Shown here: piece by piece, positions 36,786 through 45,132 of the stretch
Layout of the letters: every line of letters begins with the position of its first letter
How positions within the stretch are numbered: position 1 is the first letter of the stretch
Source: Acidimicrobiia bacterium
Lineage (GTDB): Bacteria; Actinomycetota; Acidimicrobiia; Acidimicrobiales; Aldehydirespiratoraceae
Assembly (NCBI GenBank): GCA_022821685.1
Contig: JAJEDD010000014.1
Span: 173,604 to 237,603, forward strand
Length of the DNA: 64,000 bases
Direction of reading: 5' to 3'
Program-made: the position numbers and the translations under genes
Notes under the pieces: model-generated
What the model was told of the DNA's origin: nothing
The model's database searches: none
Seen by the model: the letters and a program-made list of their open reading frames with translations, nothing else

Positions 36786-37223
36786 ATGTCAAACAGCGCT
36801 CATCTCTTTCAGTCAGCAACACTCAACTTGCAGCGAGCCGAGCGGTGCCACTCGGTCGCTGATGCGCTCGACCGCCGAGGCTCGGTGCTGGTCGAGCGCC
36901 ATCAGCCGGTGGTCGCTCTGCACCAAGAGCAGGTGTGGAGGGGTCGGGCTGCCACCTTCAGCCGAGTCAAGCTGCGCCGTCTCATAGCCTCCTCACTGTA
37001 TTCGCTGGGCCTCGACCTGGCCTCGACTGGTGCCGCTCTGCGTCGCGAGGCCGACAGGCTCACCAGCGAGGCCGCCGATCTGAGGCGCCGAGCGCACGCC
37101 GCAGCCGCAGCTGAGGCCCGGGCCCGAGCCGAAGCCCAAGCGAGGGCCGAAGCAGCCCGAACAGCCGCCGATGGGTCGCTGTACGCACCGGGAGTGAAAT
37201 CCAAGCTGGTGAACATCCCCTAA
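36786..37223 (+). CDS. Helical WXG-like small protein
   Basis: This 145-residue, almost entirely helical protein has a first helix (LFQSATLNLQRAERCHSVAD), the turn EQVWRGRAATFSR containing W-x-G, and a second amphipathic helix LRREADRLTSEAADLRRRAH. An Ala/Arg/Glu-rich stretch and a short polar tail follow. The helix-WxG-helix pattern resembles WXG100-superfamily proteins of type VII secretion, but no secretion genes are nearby. An AT-rich spacer (GTTGCTATTTTTCCC) just before it may hold the promoter. Confidence 0.65.
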   Translation: MSNSAHLFQSATLNLQRAERCHSVADALDRRGSVLVERHQPVVALHQEQVWRGRAATFSRVKLRRLIASSLYSLGLDLASTGAALRREADRLTSEAADLRRRAHAAAAAEARARAEAQARAEAARTAADGSLYAPGVKSKLVNIP

Positions 37224-37244
37224 CCAGGGCGTACCATCGCTGCG

Positions 37245-38477
37245 ATGGTCATCGACACGCTCAGGTCGGTATTGCAGTTCCGCCGCTTCGAGCTTGACGC
37301 CGCTCGGCGGCGGCTCCAGGGGGTGGCCAGCGTCGAGGATCTGCGCCGGATTGCCCGGCGGCGTCTTCCCGGCGGCGTGTTCGACTACATCGACGGCGGC
37401 GCCGAAGACGAAGTCGCCCTCGATCGCAACACCCGCGCCTTCCGGGAACTGGAGTTCGTGCCGAGGGTGCTGCGCGACATGGGCAGCGTCGACACCACCG
37501 GCACGATCCTGGGCCGACAGGTGCCACTTCCGCTGATCCTGGCGCCGACTGGCTTCACCAGAGTCGCCGATCCCGCCGGCGAGCTGGCCGCGGCCCGGGC
37601 CGCGGACCGGGCGGGGCTGCCCTATGCGCTGTCCACGATGGGGACCCGCTCGGTGGAGGAGGTGGCCGCCGTCAGCGAGGGCTCGAAGTGGTTCCAGGTC
37701 TATGTCTGGCGCGACCGGGGGCTGCTGGCCGAGATGATCCAGCGGGCGGCCGCCGCCGGATTCGAAGTGCTGTGCATCACCGTGGACGCGGCCATGCTCG
37801 GCCGCCGCGAGCGCGATGTGCGCCGAGGGTTCACGCTGCCCCCCAAGCTGGGGCTCGACACCCTGATGGAGGCCATGATCCGGCCCGGCTGGAGCTTGCG
37901 GTTCGCCCGCTCCGAGCCGATCTCGTTCGCCAACGTGGCCGGCAACACCCACATCGACGGCTCGACTGCGGTGGATCTGGCCGCGTTCATGAACTCCCAG
38001 TTCGATCCGACCCTGTCCTGGGACGACGTGGAGTGGATGCGTTCGGAGTGGGCCGGGCCAGTGCTCATCAAGGGTGTGCAGAGCGTGGCCGACGCGGTGA
38101 TAGCCCGCGATCAGGGCCTCAACGGCGTGGTGTTGTCCAACCACGGCGGACGCCAGCTCGACTCGGCCCCCGCCGTGATCGACCTGGTGGCGCCGGTGGC
38201 CTCCAAGGTGGGCGGCGACCTCGACATCGTCTGCGACGGCGGCATCCGGCGGGGCGGCGACATCGTGAAGGCGCTGTCCCTCGGCGCGACCTCGTGCATG
38301 ATCGGCCGTGCCTACCTGTACGGGCTGGCCGCGGCCGGCGAGGAGGGCGTGGACTGGGTGATCGAGCATCTGCGCACCGGCATGCAACGCGACATGGCCC
38401 TGGTCGGCGCGTCCAGCGTCGCCGAGCTCAGCCCGGAACTGGTTCACCGGCCCCGATCGGGTAGCGGCCAGACGTGA
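37245..38477 (+). CDS. FMN-dependent alpha-hydroxy-acid dehydrogenase (LldD-like)
   Basis: This 410-residue TIM-barrel flavoenzyme oxidises a 2-hydroxy acid such as lactate, glycolate or mandelate. It shows VEDLRRIARRRLPGGVFDYI, GGAEDEVALDRN, PLILAPTGFTRVADPAGELA, and the catalytic VVLSNHGGRQLDSAPAVIDL. IVCDGGIRRGGDIVKALSLG and GRAYLYGLAAAGEEGV are FMN phosphate-binding elements. Its stop overlaps the GTG of the next gene (GTGA), tying it to the molybdoenzyme operon. Confidence 0.9.
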   Translation: MVIDTLRSVLQFRRFELDAARRRLQGVASVEDLRRIARRRLPGGVFDYIDGGAEDEVALDRNTRAFRELEFVPRVLRDMGSVDTTGTILGRQVPLPLILAPTGFTRVADPAGELAAARAADRAGLPYALSTMGTRSVEEVAAVSEGSKWFQVYVWRDRGLLAEMIQRAAAAGFEVLCITVDAAMLGRRERDVRRGFTLPPKLGLDTLMEAMIRPGWSLRFARSEPISFANVAGNTHIDGSTAVDLAAFMNSQFDPTLSWDDVEWMRSEWAGPVLIKGVQSVADAVIARDQGLNGVVLSNHGGRQLDSAPAVIDLVAPVASKVGGDLDIVCDGGIRRGGDIVKALSLGATSCMIGRAYLYGLAAAGEEGVDWVIEHLRTGMQRDMALVGASSVAELSPELVHRPRSGSGQT

Positions 38478-39976
38478 CCCGGCTCGGGTTCTTGTTGGAC
38501 AGTGAGAGCTGCATCGGCTGTCACGCCTGCACGGTGGCCTGCAAGAGCGAGCACGAGGTTCCCCTCGGCGTGAATCGCACCTGGGTGAAGTACATCGAGA
38601 CCGGCACGTTCCCCGACGTCAACCGACATTTCTCGGTGATGCGTTGCAACCACTGCGACAACGCCCCCTGCATCACCATCTGCCCCACCGGGGCGCTGTT
38701 CCGGGCGGCCAACGGGGTGGTCGATTTCGACGACGGCAACTGCATCGGCTGCAAGGGCTGCATGAACGCTTGCCCCTACGACGCCATCTACATCAACCCG
38801 GCCACCAACACCGCCAACAAGTGCAACTTCTGCAACCACCGCATCGAGCAGGGCTTGGAGCCGAGCTGCGTGGTGGTGTGCCCCACCCACGCCATCAAAG
38901 TGGCCGACCTCGACGACCCCAACGACGAGACCACCCGGCTCATCGCCCGCCGCGACACCGCGGTGCGGGCCCCCGAACAGCAGACGCTGCCCAAGGTGCA
39001 CTACCTCGGCGCGGCGTCGGCGTCGCTGGATCCGCTGCAAACCGCCATCGCCCCCGACGGCATGATCTGGGCCGACACCACCCCCCAGCACCCGACCGCC
39101 GAGCCGGGAGGCCCCGGTGTGGAGGCCCGCACCGCCTACACCACCGCCCACGCCATGACCTGGAAGGCCAAGGTGTCGAGCTATCTGGTCACCAAGGCCA
39201 TCGCCGCCGGCGTGATGGCGGTGGCCGCTTTGCTGGTGGTGTTGGGCCATGGCGACGCCGAGGCCGCGGTCGGGGTGATGCCGCCGCTGGCAGCGGGTTT
39301 CTTCCTGGCCGTCACCGGCGGGCTGTTGATTGCCGACCTGCGCCGGCCCGAGCGTTTCTACTATCTGCTCACCCGGGCCAACCGCCGGTCGTGGCTGGTG
39401 AAGGGCGCCTGGGTGCTGGGCGCCTTCGCCGCGCTCTGCGGGGCCTGGTTCGTGGCCGGGGTCGTCGGCTCGGCCGGTGCTCTTGCTGTGCTGGCCGGCC
39501 CGGCGATGCTGCTGGGGGCCGCGACTGCGGGCTACACCGCTTTTCTGTTCGGCCAGTGCGAAGGCCGCGACCTGTGGCAGTCGTCGCTGCTGTTGCCGAC
39601 GCTGCTGGCCCAGGCCGTAGTGGCCGGGGCCGCGGCCTACTCGCTCGCCGGTCTGGCCATAGAGGTGCCGGCCGCGGCCGCGGTTCGCTGGACCATGCTG
39701 ACCGGACTGGTCGCCTGCGGGGCACTCATCGGCGCCGAGATGACGTCGCGGGGCACCCCCCATGTCGAGGCCGCGGTGGCGGCCATGACTGATGCTCGCT
39801 TCTGGGTCGGCGGGGTGGTTGTCGGCCTGGTCCTGCCCGCCGTCGCCATCGCGGCCGCGCTGGCGGCCGGATCTGGTGCGGCGCTGCCCGCCGCCGCCGG
39901 GCTGGCCGCCTTGTTGGGCATGTGGTTCTACGAGGACAGCTTCGTGCGGGCCGGCCAATCCGTTCCGCTGTCGTAG
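38474..39976 (+). CDS. Fused 4Fe-4S electron-transfer and NrfD-like membrane subunit
   Basis: This 500-residue protein joins two subunits that are normally separate. Residues about 1-165 form a DmsB/PsrB-like ferredoxin with four cysteine clusters: SCIGCHACTVACKSEH, CNHCDNAPCITICPTGA, NCIGCKGCMNACPYDAIY, and CNFCNHRIEQGLEPSCVVVC with P. After a linker, residues about 210-495 form about eight hydrophobic helices of the NrfD/DmsC type that should donate or accept electrons with quinone. It precedes the catalytic subunit by 10 bases. Confidence 0.88.
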   Translation: MTRLGFLLDSESCIGCHACTVACKSEHEVPLGVNRTWVKYIETGTFPDVNRHFSVMRCNHCDNAPCITICPTGALFRAANGVVDFDDGNCIGCKGCMNACPYDAIYINPATNTANKCNFCNHRIEQGLEPSCVVVCPTHAIKVADLDDPNDETTRLIARRDTAVRAPEQQTLPKVHYLGAASASLDPLQTAIAPDGMIWADTTPQHPTAEPGGPGVEARTAYTTAHAMTWKAKVSSYLVTKAIAAGVMAVAALLVVLGHGDAEAAVGVMPPLAAGFFLAVTGGLLIADLRRPERFYYLLTRANRRSWLVKGAWVLGAFAALCGAWFVAGVVGSAGALAVLAGPAMLLGAATAGYTAFLFGQCEGRDLWQSSLLLPTLLAQAVVAGAAAYSLAGLAIEVPAAAAVRWTMLTGLVACGALIGAEMTSRGTPHVEAAVAAMTDARFWVGGVVVGLVLPAVAIAAALAAGSGAALPAAAGLAALLGMWFYEDSFVRAGQSVPLS

Positions 39977-39986
39977 GAGGAATCGC

Positions 39987-42800
39987 GTGGCCGAACTGCA
40001 CAGCTATCCCCCTCACGAAACGTGGCACGATGCGGTCACCCTCGATGCCAAGGCGTGGCCCGAGCGGGTCGAGCACCACCACACCCTTGTGCCCACCACC
40101 TGCTTCAACTGCGAGGCGGCCTGCGGGCTAGTGTGCCACGTCAACCACGCCACCGGCCGCATCGACCGGGTGGAGGGCAACCCGCTGCACCCGGCCAGCC
40201 GGGGTCGCAACTGCGCCAAGGGTCCGGCCACCCTCAACCAGATCGACGACCACGAGCGCATCCTGCATCCACTGCGCCGGGCCGGGGAGCGGGGCGAGGG
40301 CCGCTGGGAGCGGGTCAGCTGGTCCGAGGCCCTTGACGACATCGCCGGCCGCATCCGCGCCGCCATCGTCGAGGACCGCCGCAACGAGGTCATGTACCAC
40401 GTCGGGCGCCCCGGCGAGGACGGATACGCCGAGCGGGTGTTGCAATGCTGGGGAACCGACGGGCACAACAGCCACACCAACATCTGCAGCTCCAGCGCCC
40501 GCATCGGCTACCAGAGCTGGATGGGCCACGACCGCCCGTCGTCGGACTTCTCCCACGCCGAGGTGATCTTCTTGATCTCGTCGCACCTGGAGGCGGGCCA
40601 CTACTTCAATCCCCACGCCCAGCGCATCGTCGAGGCCCAGGGCCGAGGCGCCACCGTGATCTGCGTCGATCCCCGGTTGTCCAACACCGGGGCCAAAGCC
40701 GACTTCTGGCTGCCGGCGTGGCCGGGCACCGAGCCGTTCCTGCTGCTGGCCATCGCCCGGCTGCTGCTGGCCGACGGCGCCTGGGAGCGCGACTTCGTGC
40801 GACGCTGGACCAACTGGGAGGCCTATCTGCGGGCCCGCCACCCGCAGCGCCCGGTCGCCTTCGAGTCGGTGGGCCCGGCCCTGCTGGACGACTATGCGGC
40901 CTACACGCCGGTCGAGGCCGAGCGGGTCTGCGGCGTGCCCGCCGCCCAGATTGAAGAGGTCGCCAGCATCATCGGCGCCCACCCCACGAAGTTCGCGTCC
41001 CACAACTGGCGGGCCGCCGGCGCCGGCAACCTGGGCGGCTGGCAGACGGCCCGCTGCCTGTTCTTTCTCAACGTGCTCACCGGCTCGGTGGGCACGGTGG
41101 GCGGCACCACCGGCAACGGCTGGAACAAGTACAAGGCTCCCCACCCGCCCGGCGCGCCGCCGGTGCAGCAGTGGAACGAGCTCAACTGGCCCCGCGAGTA
41201 TCCGCTGGCCCACCACGAGATGTCGATCTTGCTGCCTCACTTCCTGCGCGAGGGCCGGGGCCGTCTCGAGGTGTACTTCAGCCGGGTCTACAACCCGGTG
41301 TGGACCAACCCCGACGGCTTCAGTTGGCTGGAGGCGCTCAAGGATCCCGAAAAGGTCCGGTGCCATGTGGCGCTCACCCCCACCTGGTCCGAGACGGCCG
41401 TCTTCGCCGACTACGTGCTGCCCATGGGGGTGGGTGCCGAGCGCCACGACGTGGCCAGCTTCGAGACTCACGCCGGCCGCTGGATCGGGTTCCGCCAGCC
41501 GGTGCTGCGCCGCTTCGCCGAGATCCGCGGCGCCGACGTGGGTCACGACTCGCGCACCCACGAGTTCAATCCGGGCGAGGTGTGGGAGGAGAACGAGTTC
41601 TGGATCGAGCTGTCGTGGCGCATCGATCCCGACGGCTCGATGGGCATACGCCGCTGGTTCGAGAGCCCCGCCCATCCCGGAACGCCCATGTCGGTGGACG
41701 AGTACTACTCGATCATGTTCGAGGGCGTCCCCGGCCTGGCCGCCGACGCGGCCGAGGCCGGGCAGACCCCGCTGGAGTTCATGCGCGACCGCGGCGCCTA
41801 CGCCCTTGAGGGCGACATGTACCTGCCCTACGAGCGGGAAGTCGACCGGGCCGCGCTCGCCGGCTGCGAGCCCGACGCCGACGGCGTGTTCCGGCGGCCG
41901 GACACGCCGGGAACCTGGTCGGGCAAGTACGAGGAGCTGGCCGGCCTGAAGCTGGCCGGCCTGGGCGACGGGTCGCCCGCGGTGGAGGTGGACGGCGTCG
42001 CCCGGGAGGGGTTCCCCACGCCGTCTCGCAAGCTCGAGCTGTACTCGCAGACCCTGGCCGACTGGGGCTGGCCCGAGCACGCCACTCCCGGCTGGATCCC
42101 GTCGCACGTCCACTGGGAGAACCTCGACCTGGCCGGCGACGAGCGGATCCTGCTGCCTACGTTCCGCATTCCGACGCTGATCCACACCCGGTCGGCCAAC
42201 AGCAAGTGGCTGTCGGAGCTGAGTCACCGCCACCCGCTGTGGATCCATCCCTCCGACGCCGAGGCGCTGGGCATCGAGGTCGGCGGCCGGGTGCGGGTCA
42301 CCACCCGCATCGGCCATTTCGTGATCGGGGCCTGGCGCACCGAGGGGATCCGCCCCGGCGTGGTGGCTGTGTCGCATCACATGGGCCGCTGGCGCCTCGA
42401 CCCGTCCAGCGGCGGCTCGTGGGCCGGCGGCGACGCCGACATCAGCAACGACGGCACGGTGTGGCATCTGCGCCGCCGGGGCCGGCCCGAGCGCCACGCC
42501 AGCGCCGACCCCGACACCGAGCGCATCTGGTGGGCCGACGCCGGCGTCCACCAGAACCTCACGTTCTGTGTGCAGCCCGACCCGATCTCGGGCATGCAGT
42601 GCTGGCACCAGCGGGTGCGGGTGGGCCCCGCCGAGCCGGGCGACGCCTACGGCGACGTGGTGGCCGACACCGCCAAAGCGGCCGAGGCCTACCGCGAGTG
42701 GCTGGCCATGACCCGCCCCGCCCCCGGCCCCAAAGGCCTGCGCCGCCCCCTGTGGTACGCCCGCCCCCTGAAGCCAACCCCATCCGCCTACGCCCTTTAG
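39987..42800 (+). CDS. Molybdopterin oxidoreductase catalytic subunit (CISM family)
   Basis: This is the catalytic subunit of a complex iron-sulfur molybdoenzyme (937 residues). The N-terminal [4Fe-4S] site is C39-x2-C42-x3-C46-x29-C76 (TTCFNCEAACG ... GRNCAKG). Mo-bisMGD binding regions include TNICSSSARIGYQSWMGHDR, where a Cys or Ser could be the molybdenum ligand, and TVICVDPRLSNTGAKADFW. LWIHPSDAEALGIEVGGRVR is in the C-terminal MGD domain. There is no twin-arginine signal, so it faces the cytoplasm, as SoeA does. The substrate is not readable; sulfur oxyanions are candidates. GTG 39987 has AGGAGG six bases upstream. Confidence 0.88.
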   Translation: MAELHSYPPHETWHDAVTLDAKAWPERVEHHHTLVPTTCFNCEAACGLVCHVNHATGRIDRVEGNPLHPASRGRNCAKGPATLNQIDDHERILHPLRRAGERGEGRWERVSWSEALDDIAGRIRAAIVEDRRNEVMYHVGRPGEDGYAERVLQCWGTDGHNSHTNICSSSARIGYQSWMGHDRPSSDFSHAEVIFLISSHLEAGHYFNPHAQRIVEAQGRGATVICVDPRLSNTGAKADFWLPAWPGTEPFLLLAIARLLLADGAWERDFVRRWTNWEAYLRARHPQRPVAFESVGPALLDDYAAYTPVEAERVCGVPAAQIEEVASIIGAHPTKFASHNWRAAGAGNLGGWQTARCLFFLNVLTGSVGTVGGTTGNGWNKYKAPHPPGAPPVQQWNELNWPREYPLAHHEMSILLPHFLREGRGRLEVYFSRVYNPVWTNPDGFSWLEALKDPEKVRCHVALTPTWSETAVFADYVLPMGVGAERHDVASFETHAGRWIGFRQPVLRRFAEIRGADVGHDSRTHEFNPGEVWEENEFWIELSWRIDPDGSMGIRRWFESPAHPGTPMSVDEYYSIMFEGVPGLAADAAEAGQTPLEFMRDRGAYALEGDMYLPYEREVDRAALAGCEPDADGVFRRPDTPGTWSGKYEELAGLKLAGLGDGSPAVEVDGVAREGFPTPSRKLELYSQTLADWGWPEHATPGWIPSHVHWENLDLAGDERILLPTFRIPTLIHTRSANSKWLSELSHRHPLWIHPSDAEALGIEVGGRVRVTTRIGHFVIGAWRTEGIRPGVVAVSHHMGRWRLDPSSGGSWAGGDADISNDGTVWHLRRRGRPERHASADPDTERIWWADAGVHQNLTFCVQPDPISGMQCWHQRVRVGPAEPGDAYGDVVADTAKAAEAYREWLAMTRPAPGPKGLRRPLWYARPLKPTPSAYAL

Positions 42801-42839
42801 CCCCATCCTCCTCCGCCCCGCCGACAGGGTGGTATATTT

Positions 42840-42856
42840 TCTGGAATAATTTCAGA
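42840..42856. promoter_or_regulatory. Promoter/operator candidate of the XRE-ImmA module
   Basis: TCTGGAATAATTTCAGA is an inverted repeat (6 of 7 positions in the arms, 3-base spacer) in an AT-rich patch that starts with a -10-like TATATT at 42833. It sits 30 bases before the first gene of a module whose last gene is an XRE regulator, so it is a natural operator candidate. Confidence 0.5.
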
Positions 42857-42885
42857 GTCTATTTCCGGTCAAGGAGGCACGGACA

Positions 42886-43167
42886 ATGAGTCCGACTGAA
42901 ATGAGTGCCCTTCGGCAGAAGGCCCGGGTTGTTGACGAACCGCGCGAGAAGGTTCTGGAGGCGCTGGGTGGGGCTGTCGGGGCTGCCCGCGAGGATCTCC
43001 GCCACTATCGGAACGTTTTCCCCGCCTTCGCCGCGCAGTCGTCGGCCCGCGGGATGGCCAGCTGGATCCATGATCGGCTCTGGCATCATTCGTGCCGCCT
43101 GCTGGACGCGGTCGATGGTGCTGTCTGCTACGAGAAGGGGCCCTGTCCGGGAGGTGATTGTGCATGA
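42886..43167 (+). CDS. Small protein of unknown function, first gene of XRE/ImmA module
   Basis: This 93-residue protein from ATG 42886 has AAGGAGG nine bases upstream. It appears mainly helical (EPREKVLEALGGAVGAARED) and ends with a cysteine pair region, CYEKGPCPGGDCA. I do not recognise a family. It overlaps the next gene by 8 bases. The module position suggests a toxin, antitoxin or substrate partner of the downstream ImmA protein, but this is inference. Confidence 0.6.
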   Translation: MSPTEMSALRQKARVVDEPREKVLEALGGAVGAAREDLRHYRNVFPAFAAQSSARGMASWIHDRLWHHSCRLLDAVDGAVCYEKGPCPGGDCA

Positions 43168-43516
43168 CCGATACCGGATCCGGCTCAAGCGGCATCGACT
43201 GCCCGCAACCGTCGCGACCTATCCGACCCAGGGTGCGCTCAACTTCATGGAGCAACCCAATGGGCAGCTTGTGCTGGAGGGCATGGAGCACATCCGTTTG
43301 ATTCTCGGATATCTGTGGGACAACGACAGCGACGAGGTTGGTGCCGCAGTTCTGTCTATGCGCGACGGCATCGACAACGTGCTGTGGGTTCATGAGTTGG
43401 ATGACACGCCGGACTCGGCGGTTGCTCTGCCGCGCCGGACGCAGCCCGCTCCGGCGGTGGTGCGGTCTCGACTTGGCGCCATGACGGAAGAGGCGCAGCG
43501 CTCGCGCCAGCCGTGA
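43160..43516 (+). CDS. Small protein of unknown function, second gene of XRE/ImmA module
   Basis: This 118-residue protein from GTG 43160 is preceded by GGGAGG. It has a mixed pattern: basic start HDRYRIRLKRHRLPATVATY, LEGMEHIRLILGYLWDNDSD, then VGAAVLSMRDGIDNVLWVHE and a Pro/Arg-rich tail. No family is recognised. It overlaps the previous gene and the following XRE gene by a GTGA, so all three are co-translated. Confidence 0.6.
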   Translation: MHDRYRIRLKRHRLPATVATYPTQGALNFMEQPNGQLVLEGMEHIRLILGYLWDNDSDEVGAAVLSMRDGIDNVLWVHELDDTPDSAVALPRRTQPAPAVVRSRLGAMTEEAQRSRQP

Positions 43517-44562
43517 GTCTCGGCGAGGCGCTCGTCACGCTGCGGCGGGCGCGCGCCATGACGCAGGTGTCCCTGGCTGATGTGGCTGGGGTGACTCAGG
43601 CGGCTCTGTCCCGTTATGAGAACGGCCTGCGCGACCCGACCCCCCCAATCGTTGAGGCGCTGGCGTCTGCGCTTGGGGTGACGCCGGACTTCCTGTTGAG
43701 CGCGGGCCGGACGCAGGGCGCGTTCATGATGGATGCTCACATGCGCCGCCGTCGCACGGCCAAGCCCACGGTTTGGCGACGGCTTGAAGCTCGGCTGAAC
43801 GTCTACCGGATGCATCTGGATCTGCTGCTGCAAGAGGTGGAGGTCGAGCCCGAGCTGGCGCTGCCGCGGCTGGATCCGCTGGAATTCGCACCGGAGGACG
43901 CTGCCCGACTCGTACGGATGCAGTGGCGCATGCCGGCTGGACCGGTTCGCGATCTGACCGGGTGGCTGGAGTCGGCCGGTTGTGTGGTGGTGGCTGAAGA
44001 CTTCGGGCTTATGACTGGCGGCGGCCGGGTGGACGGGCTGTCGCAGTGGGCGACCAACGCGCCGGTGGTGCTGGTCAACAGCCGTGCGCCGACCGACCGC
44101 TTGAGGCTGACTCTGGCCCACGAACTCGGCCACGTCTGCCTCCACAGCGATGAGCTCGGCAACGACCCAGAAGACGAGGCCAACGCCTTCGCCGCCGAGT
44201 TCCTGATGCCGGCGGAGGTGATCCGTCCCGAGTTGCGCAATCTCAGCTTGGGCAAGCTGCATGGGCTCAAGCGATATTGGGGAGTGTCGATGCAGGCGCT
44301 CATCGAACGCGCCTACCACCTCGGAACGATTGCAACTCGGCAGAGGACGGGCTTCTACAAGGCTCTCAGTGCCCGCGGCTGGCGGACCAAGGAACCGCTC
44401 AGCGATGAGCTTGCTCCCGAGAGGCCACGACTGGTGGATCGCCTCGGGCAGGCACTCCTGGAGCGAGGCCTCAGCTCCGACGAGGTAGCCGCCATAGCCG
44501 GCGCCGCTGGTGGCCGCGACTATCCGGATTTCCTGCCCCGTCCGCTGCTGACGGCTGTCTGA
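43513..44562 (+). CDS. XRE-family regulator fused to ImmA/IrrE metallopeptidase
   Basis: This 349-residue protein begins with an XRE helix-turn-helix (about 1-62: GEALVTLRRARAMTQVSLAD, VAGVTQAALSRYENGLRDPT). After a linker comes an ImmA/IrrE (DUF955) peptidase domain with the zinc motif LTLAHELGHVCLH (HELGH 203-207) and the third-ligand region PEDEANAFAAEFLMP. Such proteins cleave repressors or antitoxins, or regulate stress and mobile elements. It is the last gene of the coupled three-gene module and probably autoregulates it. Confidence 0.92.
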   Translation: MSLGEALVTLRRARAMTQVSLADVAGVTQAALSRYENGLRDPTPPIVEALASALGVTPDFLLSAGRTQGAFMMDAHMRRRRTAKPTVWRRLEARLNVYRMHLDLLLQEVEVEPELALPRLDPLEFAPEDAARLVRMQWRMPAGPVRDLTGWLESAGCVVVAEDFGLMTGGGRVDGLSQWATNAPVVLVNSRAPTDRLRLTLAHELGHVCLHSDELGNDPEDEANAFAAEFLMPAEVIRPELRNLSLGKLHGLKRYWGVSMQALIERAYHLGTIATRQRTGFYKALSARGWRTKEPLSDELAPERPRLVDRLGQALLERGLSSDEVAAIAGAAGGRDYPDFLPRPLLTAV

Positions 44563-44615
44563 GCGGGCCGAGACGGTCTGGTGAGGTTGTGGCTGGTCAC
44601 CGGTAGCGTCGCGTT

Positions 44616-45050
44616 GTGAGTGCTGGGAGCTATGAGCCGAGTCCTTGGGGGTTTGTTGCTGACCATGTTGACCGATATCTGGCTAGTGATGGGGCTGATG
44701 GGTTTGAGTGGGAGGGTGCCGAGTGCGTGATTCTCACCACCGTTGGCCGCAGGACTGGCAGCTTGCGGCGCTCGCCGCTGATTCGCATTCACGACGGTGA
44801 GCACTATCTGTTGGTGGCCTCGATGGGCGGCGCTCCCCGCCATCCGAGCTGGTATCTCAACCTGGTCGACAACCCCGAGGTCACTGTCCAGGACCGGGGC
44901 GAGGTGCACCGGCTGCGGGCGCGCATCGCCACCTCGGAGGAGAAGGCTGAGCTGTGGCCCGTCGCGGTCAGCCAGTGGCCCGAATACGACGACTATCAGG
45001 CCCGCACCGACCGCGACATCCCGCTCGTCATCTGCGATCCCGCCAGCTAG
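44616..45050 (+). CDS. Deazaflavin (F420)-dependent nitroreductase family protein
   Basis: This 144-residue protein has the Ddn/FDOR pattern: ECVILTTVGRRTGSLRRSPL, then HDGEHYLLVASMGGAPRHPS with WYLNLVDNPEVTVQDRGEVH, which binds F420 or a related deazaflavin. The late WPVAVSQWPEYDDYQARTDR is also typical. The natural substrate is unknown. It is a single gene between the ImmA module and the sox operon. Confidence 0.88.
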   Translation: MSAGSYEPSPWGFVADHVDRYLASDGADGFEWEGAECVILTTVGRRTGSLRRSPLIRIHDGEHYLLVASMGGAPRHPSWYLNLVDNPEVTVQDRGEVHRLRARIATSEEKAELWPVAVSQWPEYDDYQARTDRDIPLVICDPAS

Positions 45051-45132
45051 TTGTGAGCTCTTGTAGGAACTGAGAACGAAACAAATTGAGCCTGAAATAT
45101 GTAATCAGTGTCGCGATCCTTTAGTCTGATGG
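45051..45132 (+). promoter_or_regulatory. AT-rich promoter region of the sox operon
   Basis: This 82-base spacer is much richer in A+T than its surroundings (AACGAAACAAATTGAGCCTG, AAATATGTAATC). TTGAGC at 45086 and TATGTAAT near 45099 are possible promoter elements, but their spacing is not canonical. Confidence 0.4.

Noticed and set aside
36766..36987. Short plus-strand frame starting at ATG 36766
   Set aside because: The overlapping frame from ATG 36786 gives the helical WXG-like protein with a consistent amphipathic pattern; the other frame is Ser/Cys-rich noise.
40128..42806. An 892-residue minus-strand open frame
   Set aside because: It is exactly antisense to the molybdopterin subunit, has no motif and has the biased composition typical of GC-rich shadow frames.
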